The position numbers and the translations under genes were made by a program. The notes beneath the pieces were generated by a model. It was not told the DNA's origin, did not search any database, and saw only the letters and a list, made by a program, of their open reading frames with translations. Shown piece after piece: positions 1 through 12,119 of a stretch of 64,000 nucleotides of DNA (positions are counted from its first letter, which is position 1; the number at the start of each line of letters is the position of its first letter). Origin of the DNA: Medicago truncatula (lineage: Eukaryota; Streptophyta; Magnoliopsida; Fabales; Fabaceae); NCBI RefSeq assembly GCF_003473485.1, contig NC_053042.1, positions 53,097,762-53,161,761 on the forward strand, written 5' to 3'.

Positions 1-892
1 TTAAGGCATTGTTACTCTGAATTTTATCAAGCATAAAGCTTGTAAAATACAAAATTAAATAACATTAATAAGAGCAATCATATTTATCATGCAAACTATT
101 AATGAAACCCAATCCTTCTTTCACAAACCAAGTAGACTACCTGCAGGGCAGAAAGTTAAACAAAAATGAAGACTAATGGATACAAAAGGAAAGGAAATCA
201 CAGTTTCATCTCAATTTGAATTCTCTTATGGATCAAAAGGTCACTTAATACCGCGATATTTATGTCACAATTTATGTATGATTTTGGCTATTTTGCTTTT
301 ACGTATGTAATGTATGTGTTCGTATGAATTTGGTTGAATGTGTATGAATTTAGTTTAATGTGTTCCATGTGTTACTTTGATTGAATGTGTATGCAAATGA
401 GTTTGAGTTTGAGTTTGAATGTGTATGAGGAGTATTTACTTTTTTTTCTTTCTAAAAAAAGCTATCAAATTAAACCTCATATTATTTTATTTGCATGATG
501 TTTATCTTAAAACTGATTCAAACCAAACTATGAACCCCCACAATTTCCATAAGATCCAAATGAGGGTGTATGTAGTAAAGTCATTTTAAAGTTTCAAGTA
601 AAATCCAAGTCCAAGTCTCGAATGAGTTCCGTATCTATTACTTCTATTGATAGTAATAGTCTATTAAAACCGATGTCCATCAATTTACCTAAATCGTCCT
701 TAGCTAATACCACTAATTTCAAAATTTCATCATATCAATTTTCTCATATCAGTCATAATCCCCCCCCCCCCCCCCCCCCCCTATATAAACTCACAATATC
801 ATCCTCAAAGTTTCAAGTTTAATTCTCTTTAATGCCAATTTGAGTGAATTACTTTAATTTCTTCAACACAAAATTTGCAGTATTCATCATTA
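1..892. other. Intergenic, no gene seen
   Basis: This is AT-rich sequence with no supportable coding exon on either strand. The only notable structure is the C homopolymer reported separately. The 66-codon open frame that crosses it has low complexity and no family resemblance. Confidence 0.6.
760..781. repeat. Poly-C run (22 C)
   Basis: An uninterrupted run of about 22 C residues lies in otherwise AT-rich sequence. The length may be uncertain because such runs are hard to sequence and assemble. Confidence 0.85.
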
Positions 893-1645
893 GAGTTGTC
901 AAATGATCCGACCAGACTCAACCCGCATCGACTTGGCTGACCAACTCATATAAATGGGTTGCAGTGGGTCGACTCACTTGACTCATGGGCTACCTAAAAT
1001 TGCAAGTAGGCAGTAGAATGAAAGAATTGTAATGTTGTAGAAGAAAACCTGAAACACATATCGTTGTTCGAAACCATCCACCGTCTCAGCCCAATTAGTA
1101 GTGGCTATACGACCTGTTGGACCAGTCCAACATGAGTTTTAAAATATATTATTTTATTTTATTTTTAAAAAAAAGAGATGCAATGAACCATTAAATGATA
1201 TATAAAAAATCTATTAAATCAACATCCATAAAGAATAAATAGCACAAAAACATCAATACAAGCGTATTAAATCAACATTCATAAGTGCAACCTTAAAAAC
1301 AATAAAATTCAATCTTACATAATATAATAATTTAGCCTCACATGACAAAACTATTTTATATATTTTTTTTAGTATTTTCAAATGTCCGACCCGCAAGCCC
1401 AGACCAGCCCATGTAAAATACAGCCCGATGGACTGGCTCAAAAAGATAGAGTCGTTTTTGGTCGTTTCTCTTTAGGCCCCTAATATCTCTAAGGATGTGT
1501 CATGTGTATTTAGGAGGCCTTAGAGATATTAGAAAGACCTAAAAAGAAACATTCGTCGTTTTATGTGTTTTTTTAGCGGTCCAACCCAGATTAAAATAGA
1601 GGGTTGTTGGGCCGGCTCAACATACCTGACCTATTTTGACAGCTT
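893..1645. mobile_element. Degenerate terminal-inverted-repeat element
   Basis: The left edge (GTTGTCAAATGATCCG) and the reverse complement of the right edge (GCTGTCAAAATAGGTC) resemble each other. Both are followed by GC-richer stretches built on CCGACC/CCCAACC motifs. This is the usual look of a non-autonomous DNA transposon. No coding region is visible. The boundaries are approximate and I did not find a clear target duplication. Confidence 0.4.
1448..1557. repeat. Imperfect palindrome, MITE-like hairpin
   Basis: The arms CTAATATCTCTAAGG and its reverse complement, with flanking GTTTCTCTTTAGGC and GCCT...AAAGAAAC sequence, fold into a stem of roughly 40 bp around a short spacer. It is nested in the larger element that ends near 1645. 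Confidence 0.5.
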
Positions 1646-2173
1646 TATTCATAATGTGATTAGGGATAGTGAACGTAAAATTAATAATGTTAGTGATAAT
1701 TATTGTTTAGTAAAGAGACTTTTTCTTTTGCTTTTGGGGAGGCCAAACAAAATTCATCAACTTTATCTCTGTTTGCTAGACTAGAAGAACAGTTAGTACA
1801 ATTTGTCCCAGGCACCATTAGAAAAGTCCAAATATTCGTTTTTCCAAATTGTAATTATTCTGCCATTTTTACCAGAAACATAACAAAACAATCAAATTAT
1901 ATATTTTATTGAGAAACAAATAGATAAACTGATAAATATGTGTTAAATTATACCACCAGTATAAAAAAAAACCTACAATTTCATTGAATTACATTTAGTT
2001 TTAGGGAGCTTCTAGAAAGAAGTCGGATAATTGACTTCTTCAGCGCAGTCGTTTAATTCGGCCAATCAAATTTCATATGACTTATGAGAAAGAAGATGAT
2101 GAAGATGTTCATATGACTTATGAATTTCTTTATATTTTTAATTAAAAATATTTTAACAAATAAGGTTATTAAT

Positions 2174-2228
2174 AAAACTATTATTTCAGCATCCTTTAAG
2201 GAAAAAAAAAAAACTATTATTTCAGCAT
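2174..2228 (+). mobile_element. A-tailed micro-insertion with 19-bp target duplication
   Basis: The 19-bp word AAAACTATTATTTCAGCAT occurs at 2174-2192 and again at 2210-2228. The 17 bp between them read CCTTTAAGG followed by A8. Long direct repeats around an A-tail are the signature of target-primed retroposition, here with almost no body. Confidence 0.65.
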
Positions 2229-2229
2229 T

Positions 2230-3700
2230 TTTTATAATAAAAAATGAAAAAAGGACTAATGTGTTACAAAAACATAGCCTATATCAAGAGATAATAGGAA
2301 AAATAATTCATTATAGTTTTGATAATGAAATATGAAAATTTATAATTTGATACAAACTAATCATAATTTGAGATATATAAGATTGTTTTGATGGTTGAAA
2401 CTAATGATTTAAGATATAGATATTATACGAAAACAAAATTGTTATGAAAAAAATATGCAATGACCAAAAACAAATTTAAACGTTATTAAATAATGAATTT
2501 AAACTTTATTAAAATAATGAATTTTCATTTAAAAAAAAAAAATTAATATAAAGGATTTATAGTGTAATTTTGCGATAAATAAATTGGAATAAATGTGATG
2601 TTGAAATAGAAGGAAGAAAAAGTCAAAAAGGAGAAAGAGAATAAATATAGTGTGAAAGACAACACAATAGCACTAGTGAGGTGCTTAATCTGATGGTTCA
2701 AAAAAGCTAGTATACAGTGGAACATATTGAGCAGGTACACGGTACATACCATTCCACAATCAGCACACATGACATGTGGCGCATTATTATTGGATGTAGG
2801 GTAACTTCACCGAAAAAGTCATTTGAAGAACTTCACCATAGAATTTTCCTTAGTTTTATCCGAATTGAAGGATCAAATATTCAACCTCAACAATTGCGCA
2901 TTGAGATTCCCGGTTTACACAAAAATTACATTTATTATTAGCCATGCACATAATTGGTCAAAACAACAATTAGCTTTGCTTCATTTTCTGGCAACCAATC
3001 AATATTGGAATATTGATTAATCAATTGAATCCATTTTGATTGGTATGATGATATTGATTTGTGACCTTGGAGCGTACTTCTCTTAAGATCTGAGAATTGA
3101 TTATGTCGATGCTAATTTTAGTGAACTAGTTTGACATCAACAAAAAAAAATATCATTAATCTTTTGTGCATTGTAAAAAAGATGTAAAAGAGAGATTAAA
3201 AACCAAATTGTGCAGCTTTTCTTTCATCAAAGACATACTCTGCTTTTTCTGTTGCTTTACTTCTTTCTCATTCTTTCTTTTTTTAATATTAATTTCTTTT
3301 GGACATTTGGTATCTTATCATTGCCTACTTTGTTTCACTCCATCGAAGGAAAAAGCAAATAGAAAGCATATTAGAACAACAGAATGAAGATTCAAGAGAA
3401 GAAGATAAAGAAAAAAAAACAAAGTCATTTCCTTTTATATAGTAGAGTCAAACTCATAACAAAACATAGTACATTAATGAGTGTAAGTGATGCATGCCAG
3501 AAGCATCAAGTACCAAACCAGCAACCTCGTATGCATCTCTTACATCCCATGATTCCATCATAATCATAACATAAAAACATAATCAAAAGTAAAATGAAAA
3601 TTAAAGAAAATCAGTGACAAATACATAAAGAAAGATGCAACATACAAAATAAAAATAAAGTAGTAAAAGTTAAAGGTAATTCGGACCGCTACCCTCAATT
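2230..3700. other. Intergenic, no gene seen
   Basis: No exon, RNA gene or clear repeat is visible here. Short open frames are AT-rich and show no family resemblance. Confidence 0.5.
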
Positions 3701-3718
3701 CCCCGCAATGCAATATTC

Positions 3719-3760
3719 ACACTCTCCCAATTCTGATGTGTTAGAAATTCGGGAGAGTGT
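3719..3760. repeat. 42-bp hairpin, downstream of a small ORF
   Basis: ACACTCTCCC at 3719 pairs with GGGAGAGTGT ending at 3760, and the inner AATTCT/AGAAATT extends the stem to about 16 bp with one bulge. It could be a MITE core or a structured 3' region of the minus-strand ORF at 3802-3921. Confidence 0.5.
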
Positions 3761-3801
3761 AATTGCAAAGCCTTTTTTTTGTGTTGATGGTTGTTACACC
3801 A

Positions 3802-3921
3802 TTAGTGTTTAACAATATTTAATGAATTACCCTTCCACACTACACCATCGTCGTCTTCGACAAAGCTACCATCTTCTGCCGCAGCTGCCGTAACTGTCAA
3901 AGACACATTCTTACCGGCCAT
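3802..3921 (-). CDS. Small ORF of unknown function, possible first exon
   Basis: I do not recognise the product. The frame from the ATG at 3921 gives 39 residues, beginning MAGKNVSLTVTAAAAEDG and containing an acidic EDDDG patch. It merits listing because its upstream context looks genuine: a TATA-like box about 140 bp away and a CT-rich leader typical of plant 5' UTRs. A possible splice donor (AAGG|GTAATT) lies near the 3' end, so this may be exon 1 of a longer gene whose remaining exons I could not find toward lower coordinates. It may equally be a non-coding transcript or chance. Confidence 0.3.
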   Translation of the reverse strand: MAGKNVSLTVTAAAAEDGSFVEDDDGVVWKGNSLNIVKH

Positions 3922-4057
3922 GTTAATTGTTTTGGGTGGTAAGAAAAATTTAAGATTGATAATGTAAGATAAATGGCCAAGGTATAGAAGAAACACTTGA
4001 AAGAGCTAGTGAGTGAGAGTGAAGAAGCTTAGGGACAAGGGGAGACATGATGGGTCG

Positions 4058-4067
4058 TATATAAAGG
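4058..4067 (-). promoter_or_regulatory. Candidate TATA box
   Basis: On the minus strand this reads CTTTATATACG. A CT-rich leader runs from it to the ATG at 3921, as expected for a plant core promoter. Confidence 0.35.
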
Positions 4068-4685
4068 CGAAATTTTAGCTTTTGGTTTAGTATTATTATT
4101 TTTTGTTTTATATTAAATATACCTAATGTGCATGTGAGGGAAGAAAAATAAAATAAAAAAGCAAGAGTTGAAATTGTTGGTCTAATATGGTTAATGGCAT
4201 GTTTGTGGGGAACGGCAAAAACTCCACTAACTCGGCATCCAAGGCTCTTGGAATTTTCATATTGAATTTTTGATGGTTTGAAAGGCAAAAAATTGTAGGG
4301 TTTTGATGGGGTTTGTTTGTCATTGTATGTGAACATGGGTTGTGTTGTGGGAGTAGAAAATTGGTGTTTAAGTATTTATCACTAAGCTCAACAAAGAAGC
4401 TTTTATGGGCAACTTTTTGGATTTATTACCTTATTATTGATATTGAAGGTTGGGAAAGGAAAGATTATGCGTAGTGTGTAGTGGGGCATTAACCTTGATT
4501 GGAGTGAATGGATATGGGGGCGGGTGATTGGCCCAAGATGCAGCTAACCCCACCAATTTGTGCATCCAATTTTACGCGGATGATTGAGTAATGAGCACCA
4601 AATTCTTCTATCATTAATACTTATCTCAATTCATTGTTTTAAAAAACAAAATCACTATTTACAATAATTTGGAGTTAGTTCATAC

Positions 4686-4732
4686 AGAAATCAAGTGTTT
4701 ATTGCTAAAAAAAAAAGAAATCAAGTGTTTAT
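4686..4732 (+). mobile_element. A-tailed micro-insertion with 17-bp target duplication
   Basis: AGAAATCAAGTGTTTAT is present at 4686-4702 and 4716-4732. The intervening 13 bp are TGCT followed by A9. Confidence 0.65.
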
Positions 4733-4739
4733 GCCATTA

Positions 4740-6340
4740 TGTTAAAATTTTGAAGCTCATTAGGGCGTTCATGGTTAAGCATATGATTGTCTCTATTCAT
4801 CACATTCTTTAAGAAGTCTATGTGTGCACGAAAAGAGTAGTTTGAAATGAAGAATAAAAAAGAGGAAATTATTGGAATGAAGTAAGGAAAAGTTAGTGGT
4901 TCGTAGTTTATGAATGTATGACCCTTCACACAATATATCCTCATTCCCTACACATTATGAAGTTTAGCTACATAAATTTGGGGGAGAAGATGAAATTGTG
5001 AAAAACCATATAGTTGAAGAAGAAAATTCTAGGAAAAAAAGTGGAAAATTGGACGACAGGTTTGTCACATTAGACGCATTTTGTCTTATCACATAATTTA
5101 AATAGTGTTTATGTACGTTTTCGACGGAAAAGACTAACTTGAATGAACTTTTATAAAGGACCAAGCGAACACTTTTAAAAGCAAAATGACTGATTTACAC
5201 CTCAAAATAATGTAAGTATCAAGAAATATATTTGAGTTTATTTCATTCATAATCTAGCATTATCTACAAGCGATTTGAGGGTATAATATGCAGTTCAACC
5301 ACACCGGTTGTTTTGATATTATGACTTAAGACAACTATAAGAATATTCTAACTGAAAAGACTATTAATCAATTCTACACGAGACTTCTAACATTTGATCA
5401 AGATTACCCATCCATAGTTCATTTTGATCAAGAAACATACTCCTTGCAACTTAATGTTACATGTATCGTCAATTTTTCTTTTGCATTTATGTATTTTCTC
5501 CACCACTTCATTTTTCCTTCACACTCTGTTTATCTAAATAGTTCAATAGTTGTTCACAACCCAAATCACGAATATGCGGACAACTTTTTTGTCATGACAT
5601 TTACTGAACAATTTTCTTAGTCGAGCCAACGTGCAATATTACTTGATGAGTTGATGTCTAGTGTGGACTCCACAAGAAATGTCAACATTTTGAACTATAT
5701 GATCTCACAATGGCATGCGTATTTGAAATTTTAGGAGTAGTTGCAGTAAAAGGTAAGACAAGGAGAAAAATATCCACTTACAAATTCTACCCTTCACTCA
5801 TGCAATCTCCCTTGGCTTTCTTTGACAATTATTGACTTTCTTTGACACTTTATTCCTCTGTTTAATTATGCATATAGTAATTGATTATCTTTAGTACTCC
5901 TAGTCTTTCTAAAGAAAATAGGATAAGGAAATAAAAACATTTGTATTTGTATTTGTTTCCTAGTTTAGATTCTATTTAGCAATATCGAGTTACTAGCTTA
6001 CAACCTACTATAAAGTAATATGTTTAAAGTAGAGATGTTTGACAATATCAAGTCGCTAGCATATATCGCTTTTGAGATGATACTTTTTAAGTAGAGTTTG
6101 AGTGTATAACTTATAATGTAGTGCATTTTCTCCTATTTATATCATCATTATCTTAATTGAAACAATTTAAATATTAAAAATATATGTTAATGTCATCTTA
6201 TATTTATGAGTTGGTTTGATCGCTAATTTTACTATACACTTCAAATTCAATAAAATGCTTATACATTATCTACCATATGCTAGAAAGTCATCCGCTATCG
6301 ACTATACCTAAACTACCATCAACTATTTTTTACCAAACAT
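4740..6340. other. Intergenic, no gene seen
   Basis: AT-rich sequence without supportable exons, RNA genes or clear repeats. Confidence 0.5.
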
Positions 6341-6346
6341 AGGTTT

Positions 6347-6397
6347 AGTACTCCTAGTTAATTTAATTTTTTAGGTTCAAAGTACTCCTAGTTAATT
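6347..6397 (-). mobile_element. Micro-insertion with 17-bp target duplication
   Basis: AGTACTCCTAGTTAATT occurs at 6347-6363 and 6381-6397. The 17 bp between, read on the minus strand, are TTGAACCT-A6-TTA, so the A-tract is interrupted close to its end. Confidence 0.55.
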
Positions 6398-7385
6398 ATT
6401 GTATTTGTTGGAAACTATTTACATCTATAGTATATATCCTTAAAATAAAATAAATTTCCCTAAAATTATTATGCTTGGTTATTTATGAACATCTTTTCCA
6501 ATTATTGTGTAATGATAGTAAGGTTGTTGGAAAAGGATGAAAATTGTTTGTCTTCTAGCAAGGAAAAAAAAGGGTATGCAAGTGGGATGGAAATGAAATT
6601 AGGAAGGTAGGGCTTGGATTATAAGAAAAATAATGGACACCAAAGTCGTTGTCTACCACATTGCTGGTATGATGAAAGATTAAATTTGAGACAAATAGAA
6701 ACACACTTTTGATCATGATAGGGAAAGAACACACTTGTACCAACAAATTGTGCTGCACAATCACTTTACTACAGATTTGGCCACCAGAACAGAAGAAAAG
6801 CATAAGAATAAGTCAGCGGTATATATATAGATTCCTTCTTCTTTTAGCTATTTTCCTTTTTTCTCCCTCTCTCTGTCTTTGTTGGTTGAAAAATAAAAAA
6901 CCAATTTCTTCTAGAATATTAATGTAATAATGCTGATAAGACGTATAGATTTGTTTGGATTGAAAAGAGATCCACCAATGAGATGGTTGTCAGGAGAAAT
7001 TAGGGAAGATAATGAGCTTGATATTGGTGGAATTTGGATTAAATCAATCAAATTTGATTAATTCGTGTTTACATAACTTTAAAAAATTATAACAATTCAC
7101 TGTAACTTGAACAGAAATCCAGAATCAACTTATTCACATCAACTGGTTTGAGTTGGGTCATTAAGATGAATATCAATTAAAATAATTAAAATTGTCAAAA
7201 GAAATGAACAAAAAAATATAATACTGTAAAAATTAAAGATATCAATATCAATTTGTTTTCAAAAATTGTTTAAAATAATCCTATGAAATGATAGCTCGTC
7301 TAGCAATACAGTGCAACCAACTGACTAACACATTTGACAATAACAAGATATGGTAGCATGTGTGGTCGTCGCACGTTTATCTATT

Positions 7386-7430
7386 AATCACAGGTGATTG
7401 TCCTCTAAAAAAAAAATCACAGGTGATTGT
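7386..7430 (+). mobile_element. A-tailed micro-insertion with 16-bp target duplication
   Basis: AATCACAGGTGATTGT occurs at 7386-7401 and 7415-7430. The 13 bp between are CCTCT followed by A8. Confidence 0.65.
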
Positions 7431-7549
7431 GCGCAATTTTGCATCAGCATTACCTCATAATTATGTCATGAGGGTTTTGAACAATTATAAGAAGACTCAC
7501 GTAATCATGTGCTAATTGTTTTTTTAGGAAATAATAAACACATTGCATT

Positions 7550-8400
7550 TCAATCAAATCCAAGATACAAGGGGGTACATCAATGAAAATATAGAAAATA
7601 GTAGTTAAGAATAAGGTATCTCTTGCAAGAGTATGAACTATCTCACTTGTTTGTCTTTAATTAAACTCAATCCGAGAGTTTTCAAAAAATAAGTGACAAC
7701 ATCGTTTATATTCATAAAAATTGCTCCAAATTCCAAAATGTCATTCTTACCTTCATTGTAATGATTTACTGCTCTCTTGCGTCAAGTTCAAAATCAAATT
7801 TGAAAGTCGTAGATCATGCACAAAGGGTAATGCATGTAAAAGTCCCAATGCTTTTTCAATGTCTCTTGGGCTTATTGGATTAGACCATAATGTTTTACTT
7901 AGACGAAACACCCTTCAGCATGCATCCCATATGCACATCTCAAACCCAACACAATTCAAAGGTACGGAGAAAGATGCCTCAATATTACATTTAAATCGAC
8001 TCAATGCCGGTTTCCTCCCTTCCACATGTTCTTGCCGTGTGCTTCTTCCTCTATTGTTGTTGCAACAACAGCTGAACCTGCAACATTTGCGTTCACATAC
8101 TGGCCATTACACGCCTTGTTGTTGTTTGCCCATTTCCAATCCGCAGACATGTGTTTCGCCCTTTCTATATTTTTATTACAGCTTTCTATAACTTGCTGCC
8201 AAACTCGTAAATTGCAACTCTTCGATATGCTCAGCCATACAGTTGAAGCAACTTGTTCAATTTTCACACACCAAACACATAGATGGACAATGGAACCTCG
8301 ATCAATCAATATTACACGAGTTGGTAAACACACTCTAGAAATTCGCCAAAGCAAGTTCTTCACCTTTGGATGTGTTTTAGTTTCCAAATTCCGGCCCAAT
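7550..8400 (-). mobile_element. LINE remnant (zf-RVT plus RNase H-like 3' end)
   Basis: The minus strand carries broken coding sequence of a plant non-LTR retrotransposon. Near 8390-8240 a frame reads THPKVKNLLWRISRVCLPTR followed by a C-x2-C pair (LCVWC), matching the zinc-binding region after the reverse transcriptase. Further on, interrupted frames near 7960-7780 spell fragments such as GMCIRDAEGCFV and DIEKALGLLHA, typical of the RNase H-like domain of these elements. Stops and frame changes show it is dead. The lower end has the usual LINE 3' sequence. Only the last third of an element is present. Confidence 0.6.
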
Positions 8401-8401
8401 C

Positions 8402-8440
8402 ACGTGCTAATTTTTTTTTTTTTTTAAGGAACGTGCTAAT
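8402..8440 (-). mobile_element. A-tailed micro-insertion with 10-bp target duplication
   Basis: ACGTGCTAAT occurs at 8402-8411 and 8431-8440. On the minus strand the insert is TCCTT followed by A14. It sits at the 5' edge of the LINE remnant. Confidence 0.55.
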
Positions 8441-8660
8441 TGTTAGTAACAGTATATTTTCAACGTTCACTATTATAATCATTCTTTTATTTGATGATAT
8501 TCATACAGATTTTAAACTTTGGAAATGAATCCAACTTAAAAGATCCGCATAAATATAAAATATTAATTTAACAACTAATTACTAACATTTATCATTTTTT
8601 TTGTAAATAGTAATATTTATCAAATTCTCTCTCTCACACACACATACATATATTTAATAA

Positions 8661-8704
8661 TAATATTTCTTCCTTTCTTTTTTGAGAGATTAATATTTCT
8701 TCCT
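8661..8704 (-). mobile_element. A-tailed micro-insertion with 14-bp target duplication
   Basis: TAATATTTCTTCCT occurs at 8661-8674 and 8691-8704. The insert on the minus strand is ATCTCTC-A6-GAA. Confidence 0.5.
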
Positions 8705-8759
8705 ATTATTATAATAATAATATTTATAAAAAGGGAATACTTATAGTTTTGTCATAATT

Positions 8760-10030
8760 TTTTTCTTCTAATTACACCCTTCACTTAAACTATTGCAATT
8801 ATTATTATTTTTTTATAATATTATTCAAATCTTTAATTAGAAAAGCAGTCAATTCTCATTGGTCATTGCAATATGAACATTACAAGACACTTTAAAGAAT
8901 GTTTATTTTGATCTCATTTCTCAAAATTATTGGATTGTGGTATATATGTAAAAAAAATTGTAACTAGATGATAAAAATAGGTACACAATCAAAGCACAAT
9001 AGAAACCATTAAACGAATACGTTTTTAACAAAATTAAAGATATGAATGAAGTTCAATGATTTGATACTGGATGTCGATACATGGTAGGAAGGAAAAAGAA
9101 AAGTGGGTGGAGATGTGAAAGTGTGTGTTGTTACTGTTACTGTGTCTGAAGAAGGGTGAACAAAGAGCGGCGCGTGAGGCCTCGAAAGTGTATATAATGA
9201 GGCAACAACGTTGTGGTCCCTTTTATGCTTTTTTTTTTTACAGCAACAACACATTGGATCCTGCTGCATGCTCAAAACTAAATCAACTTCCTTTATTTTA
9301 ACTTTCCTAATAGTGTTGTTTTCTGCTCTTTTCCTCCTTTTTATTTTTCACTTCCTCTTTTTCGTGTACTCTATTGGTGTGTGGTTTTGTGTAATTTTTA
9401 TCATGTTACCATCCTTTCACATTAATCCATACATGAAACCTGCTTCTCCATCTTTTCTTTTTCACTTCAGCTTTTAGACACATCAGCCCTAAGTTAATCG
9501 GAATATACCTTGGAGTAGCTAATTTGATCTCTAAGATAGTAAACTTGAAAAGGACGCTCAGCTAACAAAAGATATGATAGACATGGCAAGTGTTCATTAA
9601 ACATAATAAGATGATATTAACTACTACATTCTTCAACTTGGCACATTATGTAGTGACCACATTATGTCGTTTTTTACACCCAATTTCAATCTAATTTTCT
9701 ATACATGTAAAATTATTTATCGAACTTCTAATTAGAGTAGAACTCTTATCAGTTATCACCTATTTCAATCAGATTTAACAAACAGATTAATTGAATTTAA
9801 CATTTATAATTTTGTAAATCTATACATATTTATAAAGGCGATACCAAGTTTTTGCATTATTATTTTCTTTCAATTTTATCATTTTTTAAATTATTTAATT
9901 TATAATTTTATTTTATGATAATTTATCCAATCAAATAACAATTGCATTTTATATATCAAAATTTTAACAAAGAAATAAATAAAATGGACATAAAAACTTT
10001 GTGCAAGCTAGTAGTAATAATTATGACAAC
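8760..10030. other. Intergenic with one promoter-like patch
   Basis: No gene is evident. Around 9188-9199 the minus strand reads CATTATATACAC, a good TATA match. It is followed downstream by a GC-richer then CT-rich leader reaching an ATG near 9082 that opens only a 9-codon frame. This could be the start of a non-coding transcript, but nothing downstream supports a product. Confidence 0.3.
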
Positions 10031-10040
10031 ATTTATTCCT

Positions 10041-10089
10041 AGAATAAGTTCTCTCTTGCTCAAAAAAAAAAAAAAGAATAAGTTCTCTC
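10041..10089 (+). mobile_element. A-tailed micro-insertion with 15-bp target duplication
   Basis: AGAATAAGTTCTCTC occurs at 10041-10055 and 10075-10089. The 19-bp insert is TTGCTC followed by A13. The TTGCTC end resembles those at 38604, 51530 and 57403. Confidence 0.7.
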
Positions 10090-10206
10090 CGACTTATTGA
10101 TATACTGCTACATTGAAAATCTCCAATTATCTTTATATTTAAGGTCATGTTAACTTATGCTTTAAGACACATGTTAAATATTATAAACTACTTTCAATTG
10201 AATGTA

Positions 10207-10915
10207 AAGGGGGTATATTGGATCATGATTCTAAGAGATTTTAAAAGACTTTTTTATCATGAAAAAGTCATGTGATATTCAATCAAGACTCTTTCCAATT
10301 TAGAAAAAGTCTTGTGTTATTCAATCAAGATTCATTGTCATTTAAAAAAAATTATGTGGTATTCAATTAAGACTCTTAATCACTTAAAAAAAGTCTAGTG
10401 GTATTCAAAATCATTCAAATTTCAAAGGATTGTTTAATAAATCAGATTTTGATGGATTTTGTGGGATTTTCTATTGAAATTTTAGCATGAAAAAATCTTT
10501 CATGAAAATATGAGATTTCTTAGAATTTTTTTTTTTTTTTTTTTAAGATTTTACCATCTCTCTCTCTCCCCTTTCTTCTCTATCTCTCTCCTTTCTTCTC
10601 TATCTCTCTCTCTCTCTCTCTAACTCTCCCGTAAAAAATAAATTAAAATAAATAAAGAGTTTTTATCAAGATTTTGTGAAAGAGAGTGTGTTATGATATT
10701 TTTTTCAATTATTTCTTAAAATTCATAAAATCTGTTGTAATCTCTTGAAATCCATAAAATCATTTCAAATCCTTTAAAATCTTATGAATTAAATCCATTG
10801 AAATCCTTAATAGTCTTTTAAAATCATCAAAATCCTTCAAAGTCTTTTAAAATCCTCAAGATTTTTTTAAACAAAAATTATCCTTTAAAATTCTAATCTA
10901 ATGCACCCTCCTAAG
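10207..10915. mobile_element. MITE-like element rich in AAAATCCTT/AAGGATTTT words
   Basis: The left edge (GGGGGTATATTGGATCATGA) and the reverse complement of the right edge (GGAGGGTGCATTAGATTAGA) match as terminal inverted repeats of about 20 bp. The inner arms are long, degenerate repetitions of AAATCCTTnAAA on one side and its complement on the other. No coding sequence is seen. Confidence 0.55.
10557..10622. repeat. (CT)n-rich microsatellite
   Basis: Interrupted CTCTCTCT tract inside the MITE-like element. Confidence 0.8.
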
Positions 10916-11601
10916 ACTTTGAATGTCCAATTAGATTGGCTCACTTATTCATCTTAACCGGTGATTTTAGCTAAAAAAAACTTTGAATTGCTCCTTCAAT
11001 CACTCATTTAACTGGTACTCATCTATAGAATTAGAATTCGAAATCTCATGCTTTTGATTTTGTGGACAGGTTGGAACCTCTGCTAGACTTCATCCTATTT
11101 TGTGGGCCGATACTATTCGTGATTTCTTTCTCCCTCTCCTATATGCACAACTATCAAATTATTTTGGTCACTCCACTGTTACCCGGTTTGAGATTTAATA
11201 TCTTTATTGTTATCTTTAAGGTCTTCTCGTTATGTTTGTTGTTATGTTAATTTTGTTTTAAGCTTGTGTTTAATGTGTTTGTCAAAAAACTTAAAAATAG
11301 CTCTTTTTGTTGGTACCATATTTCAAGCAAGATATTTTCGGATAGCACTTGTGTATCATAATAGTATATACTATTGTCCAATTTCTCAAACTCATTGATA
11401 AATAATTTGATCATATGTGAAAGAAAATAGTTTGAATGTTATGATTAAAATTGTGAAAGAAATTAGTTTGAATGTTATGTTTAAAATTGTGGTTTGTTAA
11501 TGTCCTATTAACTTCTGTAATTTTTTAACCAACTTAGGTTGGACTGGTGGTATTAATTTGAGATTTGGAAGTGTGCTTATTCTCAAGGTCTCAGTTTCTA
11601 T

Positions 11602-11876
11602 GTACTTCCTCCGTCTCAAATTGTATGATATTTTGGACATTTCACACATATTAAGAAATGTAATTAATATTGTGTGGAAAGAGATATTATAAGTTGTTTT
11701 ACAAAATTGTCCTCGATAAATGATATGGGAAAGATGAATGAAGGAATTGAAAGAAGAGAGAGCAATAAATAGTTAAGGATATAATAGGAAAAGTAACATT
11801 AATTTTTCATTGGTATTGTAAAGCGACATATAATTTAGGACAAATATTTTTTCTAAAGTGACATACAATTTGGGGT
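11602..11876. mobile_element. Stowaway-like MITE
   Basis: The left end is TACTTCCTCCGTCTCAAATT and the right end carries the complementary AATTTGGGGTA, with an inner CATATAATTT repeat. Cross-hybridising ends CTCCCTCCGTnTCAAA with a TA target are known from Stowaway MITEs. Two better copies of a related family lie at 18571 and 60933. Confidence 0.55.
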
Positions 11877-12056
11877 ACACCACAAACTCATTGATTTTCA
11901 AACTGAATAAACTGAATCCATTATTAGAGTCAAATAAAGGGGTAAATAATTTGATTTTCCTAACCTAATTGATACCCTTCCTAAGTTTCTCTTTCTTTTT
12001 TAATTAGACTTCATTTCTTAACGGCACAACGATAATTGTTTGGTGTGGTTAAAAGG

Positions 12057-12097
12057 AAGGAATAGTTACTACCAAAAAAAAAAAAAAAAGGAATAGT
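12057..12097 (+). mobile_element. A-tailed micro-insertion with 10-bp target duplication
   Basis: AAGGAATAGT occurs at 12057-12066 and 12088-12097. The insert is TACTACC followed by about 14 A. Confidence 0.55.
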
Positions 12098-12119
12098 ACT
12101 CTTGAACTATGGATTGTTA

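Noticed and set aside
622..822. 66-codon open frame with a run of prolines
   Set aside because: The proline run is only the translated poly-C tract; no start context, family or codon pattern supports a gene.
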